Below are positions 32,539-41,857 of a stretch of DNA of 64,000 nt, piece after piece. The notes under the pieces were generated by a model. The model saw only the letters and a list, made by a program, of their open reading frames with translations, searched no databases and was not told where the DNA came from. The DNA is taken from the NCBI GenBank assembly GCA_900551755.1, contig URXK01000001.1, positions 310,001 through 374,000 on the forward strand, given 5' to 3'. Every line of letters begins with the position of its first letter. Position 1 is the stretch's first letter. This stretch comes from an uncultured Eubacterium sp. (lineage in GTDB: Bacteria; Bacillota; Clostridia; Lachnospirales; CAG-274). The position numbers and the translations under genes are program-made.

Positions 32539-34056
32539 ATGAAAAAGAACGTTTTTAAGCGTATTTCAGCTCTTGGATTATCAATGCTTATGGTTACTAG
32601 CCTTGCAGCCTGTGCAGGTAGTGAAGAACCATTAAATCTTGATGGTGGCGACCCTAATGATAAACCTGAAAAGATTACAATGATGGCTGATACCATTATG
32701 ACCGAAGAAAATGGACTTAAGCAGGTATGTAATGAATATGAAAAACAAACTGGTATAAAGCTTGAAATTGAAAAGCCTGACCACGCTAAATATTATGAGA
32801 AAGTTACTCTTTCATTTGCTAGTGAGGAGCCAGCCGATATTATTGAAATGGGTTCAACTTATTATCCTGAATTAGCTAACTCTGGTGCTCTTTGGGATAT
32901 GACAGATGCTTGGAATAACACAACATCTAATTGTAAAAAAATTGTTGATGAAGACTATGTTGATACTTTAAAGATTAATGGTCATCTTTATGGTTTCCCT
33001 ATGGCTGCTGGTAATGGCCCTATTACTTATGTAAGACAGGATTGGCTTGATGAAGCAGGTCTTGATGCTCCAAAGGATTATAACGAATTTATTGAAATGC
33101 TTAGAGCTTTTAAGGCAAGAGGCAATGGTACAATTCCTCTTACTGCTGCTGGTCTTATTAATAGTGATACACCTTATGATATTTTCCTTAGAGAATTTTA
33201 TCAAGATGCAAAGCCTGATTTTTACAAGGACCCATCAACTGGCAAGTATGTAGATGGTTTTGCTCAGCCTAGTATGGTTGCTGCTATTACAAGACTTAGA
33301 GATGCTTATCAGGAAGGTCTTATTGATGCTGAAATCGTTACTAACAAAACTTCAACTTGTAGAGATAAGCTTGGCTCTGGCTTAGTTGGTGCTTTCAACT
33401 ACTGGGCTGGTATGTGGTCATTTAAGCTTCAGAAATCTATGAATGAAGGTCAGCTTGTTGCTATTCCTCCAATAAAGGAAACTGGTGGATATACTGAAAG
33501 AGTACCTAGTGCTATGGCAATGTCAGTTTATGCACCAAATAAAGCTGCTATTTTTGAACATTTCCTTATGTATTCTCACGATGGTGGAGAAGGTCAGATG
33601 TTATTTACTCACGGTGTAAAAGATGTACATTACAAGTACAATGCTGATGGTTCTTGCGAATCATTACCATCACTTTCTGACCCAGATACTAAGGTTGAGA
33701 AGTCTATGTATGCTCCAGAGCTTACAATTACTAAGTGGAATGACCCAATTCCTCTTAATGATATGGTTAAGACTTCTCTTGAAACATTTAGAGAAAACAG
33801 AGTATTTGCTACTGTTCCTACTGTAACTGATATTATTTCACAGAACTTAGCAGACCTTAATGTAGTTAAAAATCAGGTTATTGCTAATGCTGTTACTGGC
33901 AAACAGACTGTTGAAGAAGCTATGCAGTATTACAACGAAAAGGGCAGTTATTATGCCAATGCTATCCTTGAGGACTTGAATAGTGATGCTAATTTGGCTT
34001 TAGAGGCTGAAAATGCAAGTTCAAGTGCTGAGGAAACTTCTAGCAGTGAGCAGTAA
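32539..34056 (+). CDS. ABC-importer solute-binding lipoprotein (family 1, LplA-like)
   Basis: The 505-residue protein begins MKKNVFKRISALGLS and has a lipobox LAAC with the lipidated Cys at 25. The mature part is a family-1 sugar-binding protein: EKITMMADTIMTEENG, a ligand-domain TYYPELANSGALWDMTDAW, and GLINSDTPYDIFLREFY. The large size and company of two permeases of the LplB/LplC type fit importers of complex oligosaccharides. The Ser-rich C-terminal end (ASSSAEETSSSEQ) is unusual. The downstream GH28 gene suggests galacturonan or rhamnogalacturonan oligomers as ligand. RBS AAGGAGG. Confidence 0.92.
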   Translation: MKKNVFKRISALGLSMLMVTSLAACAGSEEPLNLDGGDPNDKPEKITMMADTIMTEENGLKQVCNEYEKQTGIKLEIEKPDHAKYYEKVTLSFASEEPADIIEMGSTYYPELANSGALWDMTDAWNNTTSNCKKIVDEDYVDTLKINGHLYGFPMAAGNGPITYVRQDWLDEAGLDAPKDYNEFIEMLRAFKARGNGTIPLTAAGLINSDTPYDIFLREFYQDAKPDFYKDPSTGKYVDGFAQPSMVAAITRLRDAYQEGLIDAEIVTNKTSTCRDKLGSGLVGAFNYWAGMWSFKLQKSMNEGQLVAIPPIKETGGYTERVPSAMAMSVYAPNKAAIFEHFLMYSHDGGEGQMLFTHGVKDVHYKYNADGSCESLPSLSDPDTKVEKSMYAPELTITKWNDPIPLNDMVKTSLETFRENRVFATVPTVTDIISQNLADLNVVKNQVIANAVTGKQTVEEAMQYYNEKGSYYANAILEDLNSDANLALEAENASSSAEETSSSEQ

Positions 34057-34080
34057 TTTTTCTCGAAAGGATGGTTAAAA

Positions 34081-35073
34081 ATGGCAAATAATAATAATAT
34101 GAATTTTGATCACATTATAGTTAAAAAGCCCAGTGTAGGACAGCGTATGTATAAATATAGATGGTTCTATCTTATGTTTTTACCTGTAGCTGTTATATTA
34201 GGTATTTTCTTCTATTGGCCAATGTTTGGTGTAAGATATGCGTGGTCAACTTATAAATTAAAGCAGATTACTTTAAGAACTGGTCCAGATTATTCAATTG
34301 GTTGGGGCAACTTTGAAAGATTGCTTACATCTGACCCATTCCACTCTGCTTTTAGAAATACTTTAGTTTTGAGTATTATTAACTTACTTCTTGCTACAGT
34401 ATTTACTGTAGTAGTTGCTCTTTTGATTAACGAAATTAATCATACTTGGGGCAAAAAGATTGTTCAGACTGTATTGTATCTTCCTCACTTCCTTTCTTGG
34501 GTAGTTGCAGCATCTATATTTATGTTGATTCTTTCAGCTGGTACTGATGCTACTGGTGCTGATACTAGTAATACAGGTTTTGTAAATGCAATTTTATTAT
34601 CTCTTGGTATACTTGACAAGCCAATTGATTTCCTTACAGAAAGTAAATGTTGGCGTGGAGTTTGGTATATTATGAACCGTTGGAAGGAAACAGGTTGGGG
34701 TACTATTATTTATTTGGCTGCTTTATCAAGCATTAGTCCTGATTTATATGAAGCTGCTGAAATTGATGGTGCTAACAGATTAAAGCAGACTTGGTACATA
34801 ACAATTCCTTCACTTATGAATACAATTTTAGTAGTATTTATTCTTAATCTTGCTAAGGTTATGAACTTGTTTGAATCTGTATTCGTACTTTATAACTCTC
34901 TTGTTTACGATGTATCTGATGTTATTCAGACTTACACATATAGAGTCGGTATTGTTGGTAATGACTACGGTTATTCAACAGCTATTGGTTTGTTTAAGTC
35001 TGTTATATCTCTTATCCTTGTTACTGCTTCTGATATTATCAGTAAGAAGGTTAGAGGATACGGTATTGTATAA
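34081..35073 (+). CDS. Sugar ABC transporter permease (LplB-type)
   Basis: The 330-residue permease has six membrane segments. The EAA loop, where the ATPase docks, is visible as YEAAEIDGANRLKQTWYITIP near 225-245. The N-terminus is long and basic. It follows the binding-protein gene by 24 bases with GAAAGGA upstream. No ATPase gene is present nearby, so a shared MsmX-type ATPase encoded elsewhere is expected. Confidence 0.93.
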   Translation: MANNNNMNFDHIIVKKPSVGQRMYKYRWFYLMFLPVAVILGIFFYWPMFGVRYAWSTYKLKQITLRTGPDYSIGWGNFERLLTSDPFHSAFRNTLVLSIINLLLATVFTVVVALLINEINHTWGKKIVQTVLYLPHFLSWVVAASIFMLILSAGTDATGADTSNTGFVNAILLSLGILDKPIDFLTESKCWRGVWYIMNRWKETGWGTIIYLAALSSISPDLYEAAEIDGANRLKQTWYITIPSLMNTILVVFILNLAKVMNLFESVFVLYNSLVYDVSDVIQTYTYRVGIVGNDYGYSTAIGLFKSVISLILVTASDIISKKVRGYGIV

Positions 35074-35094
35074 GAAAGGAGCGTTTGAGGAATT

Positions 35095-35991
35095 ATGAAA
35101 AAGAAATTTAGCTTGTTTAATCCACAGTACGCTGCCCGTTCTTGGTTCGTATTGTTTAACTCACTTTTCTTTATTGCTTTAATGGCAGTAATGATTGTAC
35201 CAATATTTAAGATTTTTGCAGACTCTATGGTTAATCAGACTGTTTATGGTCTTAATCTTTTACCTAGAGGTATTGACCCAGAAACTAATCAAGTTGTTTG
35301 GTTTAACACAATAGCTTATAAGAGAATTGTTACTGACCCTTCATTGTATCAGCCATTCCTTATTTCTATTTATACAACTTTGATGACTACATTCTTAGGT
35401 TTGTTGATTTCTACATTAGGTGCTTATGTACTTATTCAGAGAGATATGCCTGGTGTTAAGTTATTTGGCTACCTTTTACTTTTCACTATGATTTTCAATG
35501 GTGGTCTTATTCCTACTTTCTTAGTAATGAAGAAGGTTGGCTTACTTGACTCTTTATGGGCTGTTATTTTCCCAACATCTATGAATGTTTATAACTTGGT
35601 ACTTATGAGAAGTTTCTTTGAAGGTATACCTACAAGTTTATTTGAGGCTGCTGAAATTGATGGTTGTACTCCAATGGGTATTTTCATTAAGATTGTACTT
35701 CCTTTGTCAAAGGCTGCTCTTGCATCTATCGGTTTATTCTTTGCCGTTGCTGCTTGGTCAGAGTACTTCCATTATGTAATTTATATTAAGTCAACTGACA
35801 AGTATAACTTCCAGTATAAGTTAAGAGACCTTTTCCAGGATAAGCAGGACGCATCTGGTGGTACAGCAATTAATGTCAACACTCTTAAGAGTGCAGCAGT
35901 TATTGTATCCATAGTACCGTTTATGTTTATCTATCCATTCTGTCAGAAATATTTTATGACAGGTGTAACTATGGGTGCTGTTAAGGAATAA
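35095..35991 (+). CDS. Sugar ABC transporter permease (LplC/YtcP-type)
   Basis: The second permease of the pair has 298 residues and about six membrane segments, starting SWFVLFNSLFFIALMAVMIVP. The EAA loop reads FEAAEIDGCTPMGIFIKIVLP near 183-203. The conserved FNGGLIPTFLVMKK and the C-terminal YPFCQKYFMTGVTMGAVKE are typical of the LplC/YtcP group. It ends in a strong terminator, so the operon is binding protein and two permeases. Confidence 0.93.
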   Translation: MKKKFSLFNPQYAARSWFVLFNSLFFIALMAVMIVPIFKIFADSMVNQTVYGLNLLPRGIDPETNQVVWFNTIAYKRIVTDPSLYQPFLISIYTTLMTTFLGLLISTLGAYVLIQRDMPGVKLFGYLLLFTMIFNGGLIPTFLVMKKVGLLDSLWAVIFPTSMNVYNLVLMRSFFEGIPTSLFEAAEIDGCTPMGIFIKIVLPLSKAALASIGLFFAVAAWSEYFHYVIYIKSTDKYNFQYKLRDLFQDKQDASGGTAINVNTLKSAAVIVSIVPFMFIYPFCQKYFMTGVTMGAVKE

Positions 35992-36000
35992 TGTTTATTT

Positions 36001-36034
36001 AGAGCTTTTGTTGCAAAACAAAGGCTCTTTTTTT
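36001..36034 (+). terminator. Terminator of the sugar ABC operon
   Basis: AGAGC-TTTTGTT pairs with AACAAAGGCTCT (36001-36028), followed by seven or more T. Confidence 0.88.
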
Positions 36035-36103
36035 ATCTACAAAATAATGTTATATACAATGTATAAATTTTCTGTAAAACTTGTCTATATCTTATAAAAA
36101 ATG

Positions 36104-36133
36104 TTGCAAATGCTGTAGGTAATATGTTACAAT
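36104..36133 (+). promoter_or_regulatory. Promoter of the GH28 gene
   Basis: TTGCAA (36104-36109), 18 bases, TACAAT (36128-36133), about 33 bases before the start codon. Confidence 0.6.
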
Positions 36134-36165
36134 ATAAGTAAATAAATATATGGAGGTTTTTGTTT

Positions 36166-37527
36166 ATGGCAATTATTAATATTTTAGATTGCGGTGCAGT
36201 AGGTGATGGTAAGACATTATGTACAAATGCTATTGCTTCTGCTGTTGAGCAGTGTAAAAAATTAGGCGGTGGTGTTATTTATGTTCCTGCTGGTACATAT
36301 TTAACTGGTCCAATTTTTTTAAAGAGTAATATGAAATTAAATATTGAGGCTGGTGCAACATTATTATTCTCTGCTGATATGAAGGACTATCCAGTTGTTA
36401 ATTCTCGTTGGGAAGGTGTTAAGAGAGAGTGCTTTGCATCTCTTATTAATGCTTATAATGAAGAAAATGTATCTATTACTGGTAGAGGTACTATTGATGG
36501 TCAAGGTAAGTATTGGTGGGATTTATTTAAGGATAAGGCTGCTTATTATGAAAAGTATACATATCCTAGACCTAAGATGATTGCTCCTTATGAGTGTAAG
36601 AATGTACTTATTCAGGGTGTAACATTAAAGAATTCTCCTAGCTGGACTATTAATACTATTCTTTGTGACAATATTACTATTGACAATGTTACTATTAATA
36701 ACCCTTATGATTCACCAAATACAGACGGTATTGACCCTGAGTCTTGTACTAATATTCATATTAGTAACTGCCATATTGATGTAGGTGATGACTGTATCGC
36801 TATTAAGGCTGGTACTGAAGATACAGAAGAAAGAATACCTTGTAAGAATATTGTTATTGATAACTGTACTATGGTTCACGGTCACGGTGGCGTTGTTATC
36901 GGTTCTGAAATGACTGGTAGTGTTGTTAATGTAACAATTTCTAACTGTATCTTTGAAAACACTGATAGAGGTATTAGACTTAAGTCAAGAAGATTTAGAG
37001 GCGGTGTAGTAGAGGATATTAGAGTAAATAATGTAATTATGGAAAATGTTCTTTGCCCATTTATTGCAAACCTTTACTATATGTGGGGACCTAGAGGTAT
37101 GGATCCAGAAACTTGTGACAAGAACCCAGCTCCTGTTACTGATGATACTCCAGCATTTAGAAGATTACATTTTGCTAATATGACTTGTAAGAATGTTAAT
37201 GCTGCTGCTGGTTACTTCTATGGCTTAGCTGAAATGTATGTTGAAGATTGTACATTTGAAAATGTTTATATTGAAATCGCTAAGGACGCTGTACCAGGTA
37301 TTCCAGCTATGCTTGTTGGTGCAGAAGAAGTTAAGGAAAAGGGCTTCTATATGTGCAATACAAGAGGCATTGAGTTTAATAATGTAACTGTTGTTGGTGT
37401 TGATGGACCTGCATTTGAAATTGAAAACAGTGAAGATATTGTTTTAAACAACTGTATCAATAAGAACAATAAGTCTGGTGCTGAAATGGTTAAGCAGACT
37501 AATGTTAAGAATTGCAAGGTAATGTAA
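36166..37527 (+). CDS. Glycoside hydrolase family 28 (polygalacturonase-like), intracellular
   Basis: The 453-residue enzyme is a right-handed parallel beta-helix. The family catalytic motifs are all present: NTDGID (185-190), GDDCIAIK with Asp 208 and 209, GHGGVVIGSE with His 240, and RGIRLKS (near 268). GH28 enzymes hydrolyse galacturonosyl links of pectin. There is no signal peptide, so it should act in the cytosol on imported oligomers, as exo-acting GH28 enzymes do. The start is the ATG at 36166, nine bases after TGGAGG; the TTG at 36160 is too close to it. Next to the ABC importer, this points to pectin oligomer use. Confidence 0.93.
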   Translation: MAIINILDCGAVGDGKTLCTNAIASAVEQCKKLGGGVIYVPAGTYLTGPIFLKSNMKLNIEAGATLLFSADMKDYPVVNSRWEGVKRECFASLINAYNEENVSITGRGTIDGQGKYWWDLFKDKAAYYEKYTYPRPKMIAPYECKNVLIQGVTLKNSPSWTINTILCDNITIDNVTINNPYDSPNTDGIDPESCTNIHISNCHIDVGDDCIAIKAGTEDTEERIPCKNIVIDNCTMVHGHGGVVIGSEMTGSVVNVTISNCIFENTDRGIRLKSRRFRGGVVEDIRVNNVIMENVLCPFIANLYYMWGPRGMDPETCDKNPAPVTDDTPAFRRLHFANMTCKNVNAAAGYFYGLAEMYVEDCTFENVYIEIAKDAVPGIPAMLVGAEEVKEKGFYMCNTRGIEFNNVTVVGVDGPAFEIENSEDIVLNNCINKNNKSGAEMVKQTNVKNCKVM

Positions 37528-37548
37528 TCATTTTACTTATGTAAGTTT

Positions 37549-37590
37549 AAAGCTCTTTATTGATGTTTCAATAGAGAGCTTTTAGTATTT
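37549..37590 (+). terminator. Terminator of the GH28 gene
   Basis: AAAGCTCT-TTATTG pairs with CAATAG-AGAGCTTT (37549-37583), followed by TTAGTATTTTATTT. The T run is broken. Confidence 0.7.
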
Positions 37591-37605
37591 TATTTGGAGG
37601 GGAAA

Positions 37606-39471
37606 ATGGCTACAAAGATAAAAAATAATATTAATGACAAGTGGAAAAAGGGATTTTTCTATTTTATTGCTACTGTGTTAGCAATGTTTCCTTATGTTAT
37701 AACATTTACTACAGAGGATAATGAAATATATACACCAATGGTTGCAGATTTGCCAAAGCACTTAGAAATGGAAAAGGGTGCTGTTGTTTTCTTTGGTATT
37801 TTGTTGCTTATTGCTTTTATGGATAAGTTTACAACAAAGGATAAAAGTAAAAGAAAATTATCAATTGTATTGGGTATAGTTTTCTCTGTATTTACTGTGT
37901 TTGGTAAAAGTTTTGAGTCTATAGCTTCTTGGGGATATATATTTACTTCTATATCTGGCTTTTTAGCATCAATTTGTTCTATGGCAGGCTATGGAATTAT
38001 TTATTACTATGCAATTTCTATATTTATTAACTTTATAGATAATTGCAATGATATTGTTTCAAAAAATAGCTTTTTAAGTGCTATTAACAATTACATACAG
38101 AATTTTCTTAAGTCTAAAAGTTTATTGAAAATATGGATTGTATTGATGATTTGCTGGTTGCCTTATATTATAATTAATTACCCAGCTATTATTCACGCAG
38201 ATTCTGGCGTTATGCTTGGTGAGTATTGGAACAACAGCCTTTTTAATCATCACCCAGTTGTTCAAACTGTAATATGGGGCAGTTTTGTAGACTTTGGTTA
38301 TAATGTTTTTGGTTCTTATAATGTTGGTGTCTTTCTTTATGCTTTAATTCAATATTTGTACGGCACATTTATTATTGCTTTAATATTGGACTATGTTTAT
38401 AAAAAGGGCTACCCAGTTATAATGGTGTTTGCTGTATTTGTTATATTTGCTCTTACACCAGCGTTCCCTAGATATTCAACTGCTGTTTGTAAGGACTCTA
38501 ACTATTCCTTATTTGTGTTATTTATGGTTTGGTTACTTATGAAAACTATTGATGCAAAGGAACAGTTATATAATTTCAAGGTAAAAAGTAATATATTAAT
38601 ATTTGTAGGTTGGATATTAACTATTTTATTTGTTTGTTTTTCAAGAAAGAATGGTATTCATCTTGTAATATTAACATCTATTTTTACTTTATTATATTTA
38701 AGAAAAAATGTAAAATCTCTGCTCATTATACTTGCTGCTATTGTTATAGGAAGTGGTGTTTATTTTGAGGGAGAATATATTATTAAAAATGTATTGGATA
38801 TAGGCAATGATGATACTAAGGAAATATATTCAATTCCTTTCCAGCAGACCGCTAGATATGTTCGTGACTTTGGTGCTGAAGTAACTAGTGAGGAAAGAGA
38901 GGCTATAGATGCTGTTTTAGATTATAATCAAATGGCAGGTTTATATTCTCCAGAATTATGTGACCCTGTTAAAAATACATTTAGAACAGAGTCAACAAAG
39001 GAAGATTTTTCAAGATATTTAGGTGTTTGGTTTAAAATGTTCTTTAAACACCCATTAAATGGTATTGAAGCAACAATTAGTAACACCTATGGCTATTTTT
39101 ATCCTGAAAATGTTGGTTATTACAAAGATGTTTTCTTTATGACACAGTGTGTTGATGAGAATAAAATAGGTCCATCAGAGGGATTAAAGGCAGCGTCAGA
39201 ATGGCTTTGTAATTTTAATATGAAAACTAGACAAATGCCTGTTATAGGTTTGTTCTGTAGCTTAGGATTTTTTGTATGGATGGATATATTTGTAATGATT
39301 TATTTTATTCTTTATAAAAAGGATAAAAAATTTGTTCTTTATAATATACCAGCATTAATAACATTGCTTATTTGTGTGGCATCTCCGGCTAATAATACAA
39401 TGAGATATGGACTTCCTATTATGTTTATTGCTCCTGTTCTTCTTTGTATGTGTTTTAAAAATGAAAAGTAG
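37606..39471 (+). CDS. Large multi-pass membrane protein (DUF6020-like)
   Basis: The 621-residue protein has about 12-14 hydrophobic segments. The loop NYPAIIHADSGVMLGEYWNNS, quoted here in part as IIHADSGVMLGEYW, with the following NHHPVVQTVIWG, resembles DUF6020 proteins, which look like membrane glycosyltransferases of the GT-C type; the acidic residue in the first outer loop would then be catalytic. That is a family-level inference. The start is the ATG at 37606, preceded by GGAGGGG; the earlier TTG lies inside that site. The small DUF1292 gene follows after eight bases. Confidence 0.75.
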   Translation: MATKIKNNINDKWKKGFFYFIATVLAMFPYVITFTTEDNEIYTPMVADLPKHLEMEKGAVVFFGILLLIAFMDKFTTKDKSKRKLSIVLGIVFSVFTVFGKSFESIASWGYIFTSISGFLASICSMAGYGIIYYYAISIFINFIDNCNDIVSKNSFLSAINNYIQNFLKSKSLLKIWIVLMICWLPYIIINYPAIIHADSGVMLGEYWNNSLFNHHPVVQTVIWGSFVDFGYNVFGSYNVGVFLYALIQYLYGTFIIALILDYVYKKGYPVIMVFAVFVIFALTPAFPRYSTAVCKDSNYSLFVLFMVWLLMKTIDAKEQLYNFKVKSNILIFVGWILTILFVCFSRKNGIHLVILTSIFTLLYLRKNVKSLLIILAAIVIGSGVYFEGEYIIKNVLDIGNDDTKEIYSIPFQQTARYVRDFGAEVTSEEREAIDAVLDYNQMAGLYSPELCDPVKNTFRTESTKEDFSRYLGVWFKMFFKHPLNGIEATISNTYGYFYPENVGYYKDVFFMTQCVDENKIGPSEGLKAASEWLCNFNMKTRQMPVIGLFCSLGFFVWMDIFVMIYFILYKKDKKFVLYNIPALITLLICVASPANNTMRYGLPIMFIAPVLLCMCFKNEK

Positions 39472-39479
39472 GTGAAATT

Positions 39480-39725
39480 ATGATAGATAAAGAGAATTTA
39501 ATTATTCTTACAGATAGTAAGGGTAATGAAATAGAAATGGAGTTTTTAGACCTTATTGAATATGAGGGTTATGAATATGTTGTAATGGCAGAGGACGGCT
39601 CTGATGAAGTTGTGATTATGGAGCAAGTACCAAATGATGATGGAACAACAGCAACATATAATGATGTTTTAAATGATGAGGTTATTAACAGAGTTTTTGA
39701 TATTTTTAAAGAAAGATGTAATTAA
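39480..39725 (+). CDS. DUF1292 small acidic protein
   Basis: The 81-residue acidic protein has the DUF1292 (YrzB-like) pattern: IILTDSKGNEIEMEFLDLIEY followed by YEYVVMAEDGSDEVVIMEQ. Function is unknown. It is usually found in Firmicutes next to unrelated housekeeping genes. Probably co-transcribed with the membrane protein upstream. RBS AGGTGA. Confidence 0.88.
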   Translation: MIDKENLIILTDSKGNEIEMEFLDLIEYEGYEYVVMAEDGSDEVVIMEQVPNDDGTTATYNDVLNDEVINRVFDIFKERCN

Positions 39726-39759
39726 AAAAACAGGTTCTCTAAATGAGAACCTGTCTTTT
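39724..39759. terminator. Bidirectional terminator between convergent genes
   Basis: ACAGGTTCTC/GAGAACCTGT (39730-39754) has A on its left and CTTTTT on its right, so it can stop both the DUF1292 transcript and the HIT-protein transcript. Confidence 0.9.
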
Positions 39760-39764
39760 TATTA

Positions 39765-40181
39765 TTAAAGATTGCTCTTAATTTTGTTGATTATTTCAGC
39801 ATATTCTTCATCAGTAAGGTATTTTGGTGGGTTTACATTCATTTCAAATGTACCACCGAAACCATAACCGTCTTTCTGCTTTGGAACAATGTGTACATGT
39901 AAATGTGGAAGTGTATCACTAAACATACCATAGTTTACCTTTGCAGGATTTACACTTTTCATAATAGCCTTGCCAACAGTCTGCATATCACTAATAAATG
40001 CAGCAGAGTCCTCTGGACTAAGCTCTGTAAAGTCAACATTGTGGTCCTTGTAAGCAATAACGCATCTACCATAGTAAGTCTGCTCCTTAAATAAATAGAG
40101 CTTGCAAACCTTTAAATCTGCAATATAAATCATAAGAGAGTCAAGTTTTTCTTTATTCTTGCAATATAAACAATTTTCCAT
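39765..40181 (-). CDS. HIT-family nucleotide hydrolase
   Basis: The 138-residue protein carries the histidine triad HLHVHIVPK near residue 93-101 and an N-terminal CLYCKN that may bind zinc. HIT proteins cleave nucleotide phosphoramidates and dinucleoside polyphosphates. RBS TGGAGG lies 8 bases before the ATG. It reads away from cardiolipin synthase. Confidence 0.93.
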   Translation of the reverse strand: MENCLYCKNKEKLDSLMIYIADLKVCKLYLFKEQTYYGRCVIAYKDHNVDFTELSPEDSAAFISDMQTVGKAIMKSVNPAKVNYGMFSDTLPHLHVHIVPKQKDGYGFGGTFEMNVNPPKYLTDEEYAEIINKIKSNL

Positions 40182-40221
40182 TTTATTTCCTCCAGTATAT
40201 TTTATTATAACCTATAAATTT

Positions 40222-40250
40222 ATTATAATTCTTAATTATGTTAATGTCAA
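40222..40250 (-). promoter_or_regulatory. Promoter of the HIT gene
   Basis: On the minus strand TTGACA (40245-40250), 17 bases, TATAAT (40222-40227), a perfect consensus. The ten bases TTGACATTAA occur twice, at 40241-40250 and 40257-40266. Confidence 0.8.
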
Positions 40251-40280
40251 TAAAATTTAATGTCAATATTCGCCAATATG

Positions 40281-40289
40281 TGGTATAAT
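40281..40289 (+). promoter_or_regulatory. Extended -10 promoter of cardiolipin synthase
   Basis: TGGTATAAT at 40281-40289 is an extended -10 element; the -35 region is poor. It is 45 bases before the start codon. Confidence 0.6.
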
Positions 40290-40333
40290 TATTCCATTGG
40301 GGATAAAATAAATAAGAAGGGTGGGAGTTATTA

Positions 40334-41806
40334 TTGCATAGCTTGATTGGAGAGTTTTGGTATATATTTTTAGCTATATTGTTTGTAGTCAATTTACTCT
40401 TTGGTGTTTTTGTGGTATTTTTTGAAAAGAAAAATCCTGCTGTAATATGGGCGTGGTTAATGGTCTTAGCTTTTATACCTTGTGTGGGATTTATTATATA
40501 TCTTATATTTGGTTTTGAGGGCAGAAAGCATAAGTGGTTTGACAAAAAAAGACACGAGGATATAGCTATTTTAAAGGATTTTGAAAAGAAGTTTCCAGAC
40601 CTTGTTAAAAGAAATTTACCAGATAATTTTAATGAACGCATTTTGCCTATAGAGCATACTTGGCACTTAAATGATTTTATAAGAATGAATTATAATAGTT
40701 GTGGCAGTATTTATAGAAAGGATAACAAAATAACTGCATATCACGAGGGTAATTCAAAATTTAAGGCTTTAATGAAAGATATTAAAAATGCAAAGAAATA
40801 TGTTTATATGGAATATTATCTTATGCACGATGATAAATTAGGCAACATTATTATGGACCTTTTAGTTGAAAAGGCTAAAGAGGGTGTTGAGGTTAAGGTT
40901 CTATATGATGGCATAGGAAATTATAGAAACAAGCCTAATTTCAGACGAAAGTTAAATAAGGCTGGAGGGGAGGCTAGAATATTTTTGCCACCTAGAGGTA
41001 TTAGAATTAATTACAGAAATCATAGAAAAATTGCCATTATTGACGGTGTAATTGGTTATGTGGGAGGCTTAAATATAGGTGATGAATATATTGGGGCTAA
41101 AAAAAAATTTGGATTTTGGAGAGATAGCCATATTAGAATTGAGGGCAGTGCAGTATATGACTTGCAGTTAAGATTTATAATGGATTGGAACTTTACAAAG
41201 GGCAAAAAAATTGTAATAGAAAATAAGCATTTCCCTGAAATTAAATCGGATAAAACTAATATAAATATGCAAATTGTTTCAAGTGGTCCAGATACAAGCC
41301 ACGACAATATATTTTATGGTTATTTTAGAATGATAACAGAGGCAAATAAAAATGTTTATATTGAATCGCCATATTTTGCTCCAGATGATGGACTTCTTGA
41401 GGCATTAAAGACAGCAGCATTATCAGGTGTTGATGTTAAAATAATTATTCCTGCCAAACCAGACCATTTTTTTGTTCATTCTTGTAGCTTAAGTTATATT
41501 GGTGAACTTTTAGAGTCAGGAGTGCGTTGCTTTGAATATAGAAAGGGTTTTATTCATTCAAAGGTAATGACAATGGACGGCATAGTTACTTCTGTTGGTA
41601 CTGCTAATATGGATATAAGAAGTTATAAGCTAAATTTTGAGGTTAATGCTTTTATATATAATAATGATGTTACAGCAGAATTTGATAAACAATTTAATAT
41701 TGACATAAATGACTGTACTGAAATTACATTGGAAAATTATAAAAAAAGAGGCATTATTCAAAAGATTAAAGAGTCTTTTGCAAGGCTTATTTCACCTTTA
41801 TTATAA
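40334..41806 (+). CDS. cls: Cardiolipin synthase
   Basis: The 490-residue phospholipase-D-type enzyme makes cardiolipin from phosphatidylglycerol in the membrane. Two N-terminal membrane helices (FWYIFLAILFVVNLLFG and VIWAWLMVLAFIPCVGF) are followed by two HKD motifs: HRKIAIID with His 230, and HSKVMTMD with His 408, each followed by the GxxN pattern (GGLNIGDE; GTANMDIR). The start codon is TTG at 40334, with GGGAG about eight bases upstream; no in-frame ATG fits. Confidence 0.96.
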   Translation: MHSLIGEFWYIFLAILFVVNLLFGVFVVFFEKKNPAVIWAWLMVLAFIPCVGFIIYLIFGFEGRKHKWFDKKRHEDIAILKDFEKKFPDLVKRNLPDNFNERILPIEHTWHLNDFIRMNYNSCGSIYRKDNKITAYHEGNSKFKALMKDIKNAKKYVYMEYYLMHDDKLGNIIMDLLVEKAKEGVEVKVLYDGIGNYRNKPNFRRKLNKAGGEARIFLPPRGIRINYRNHRKIAIIDGVIGYVGGLNIGDEYIGAKKKFGFWRDSHIRIEGSAVYDLQLRFIMDWNFTKGKKIVIENKHFPEIKSDKTNINMQIVSSGPDTSHDNIFYGYFRMITEANKNVYIESPYFAPDDGLLEALKTAALSGVDVKIIIPAKPDHFFVHSCSLSYIGELLESGVRCFEYRKGFIHSKVMTMDGIVTSVGTANMDIRSYKLNFEVNAFIYNNDVTAEFDKQFNIDINDCTEITLENYKKRGIIQKIKESFARLISPLL

Positions 41807-41813
41807 TTGATAA

Positions 41814-41857
41814 TAAAAAACTAGCTGATACAAATTTATGTGTCAGCTAGTTTTTTT
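41814..41857. terminator. Bidirectional terminator between cls and the kinase gene
   Basis: CTAGCTGA/TCAGCTAG (41821-41850), with a further TACA/TGTG pair inside, is flanked by six A on the left and seven T on the right. Confidence 0.9.

Noticed and set aside
40183..40641. Minus-strand frame of 152 codons over the start of cls
   Set aside because: It overlaps the HIT and cls promoters and the clear cls coding start; composition is that of an antisense frame.
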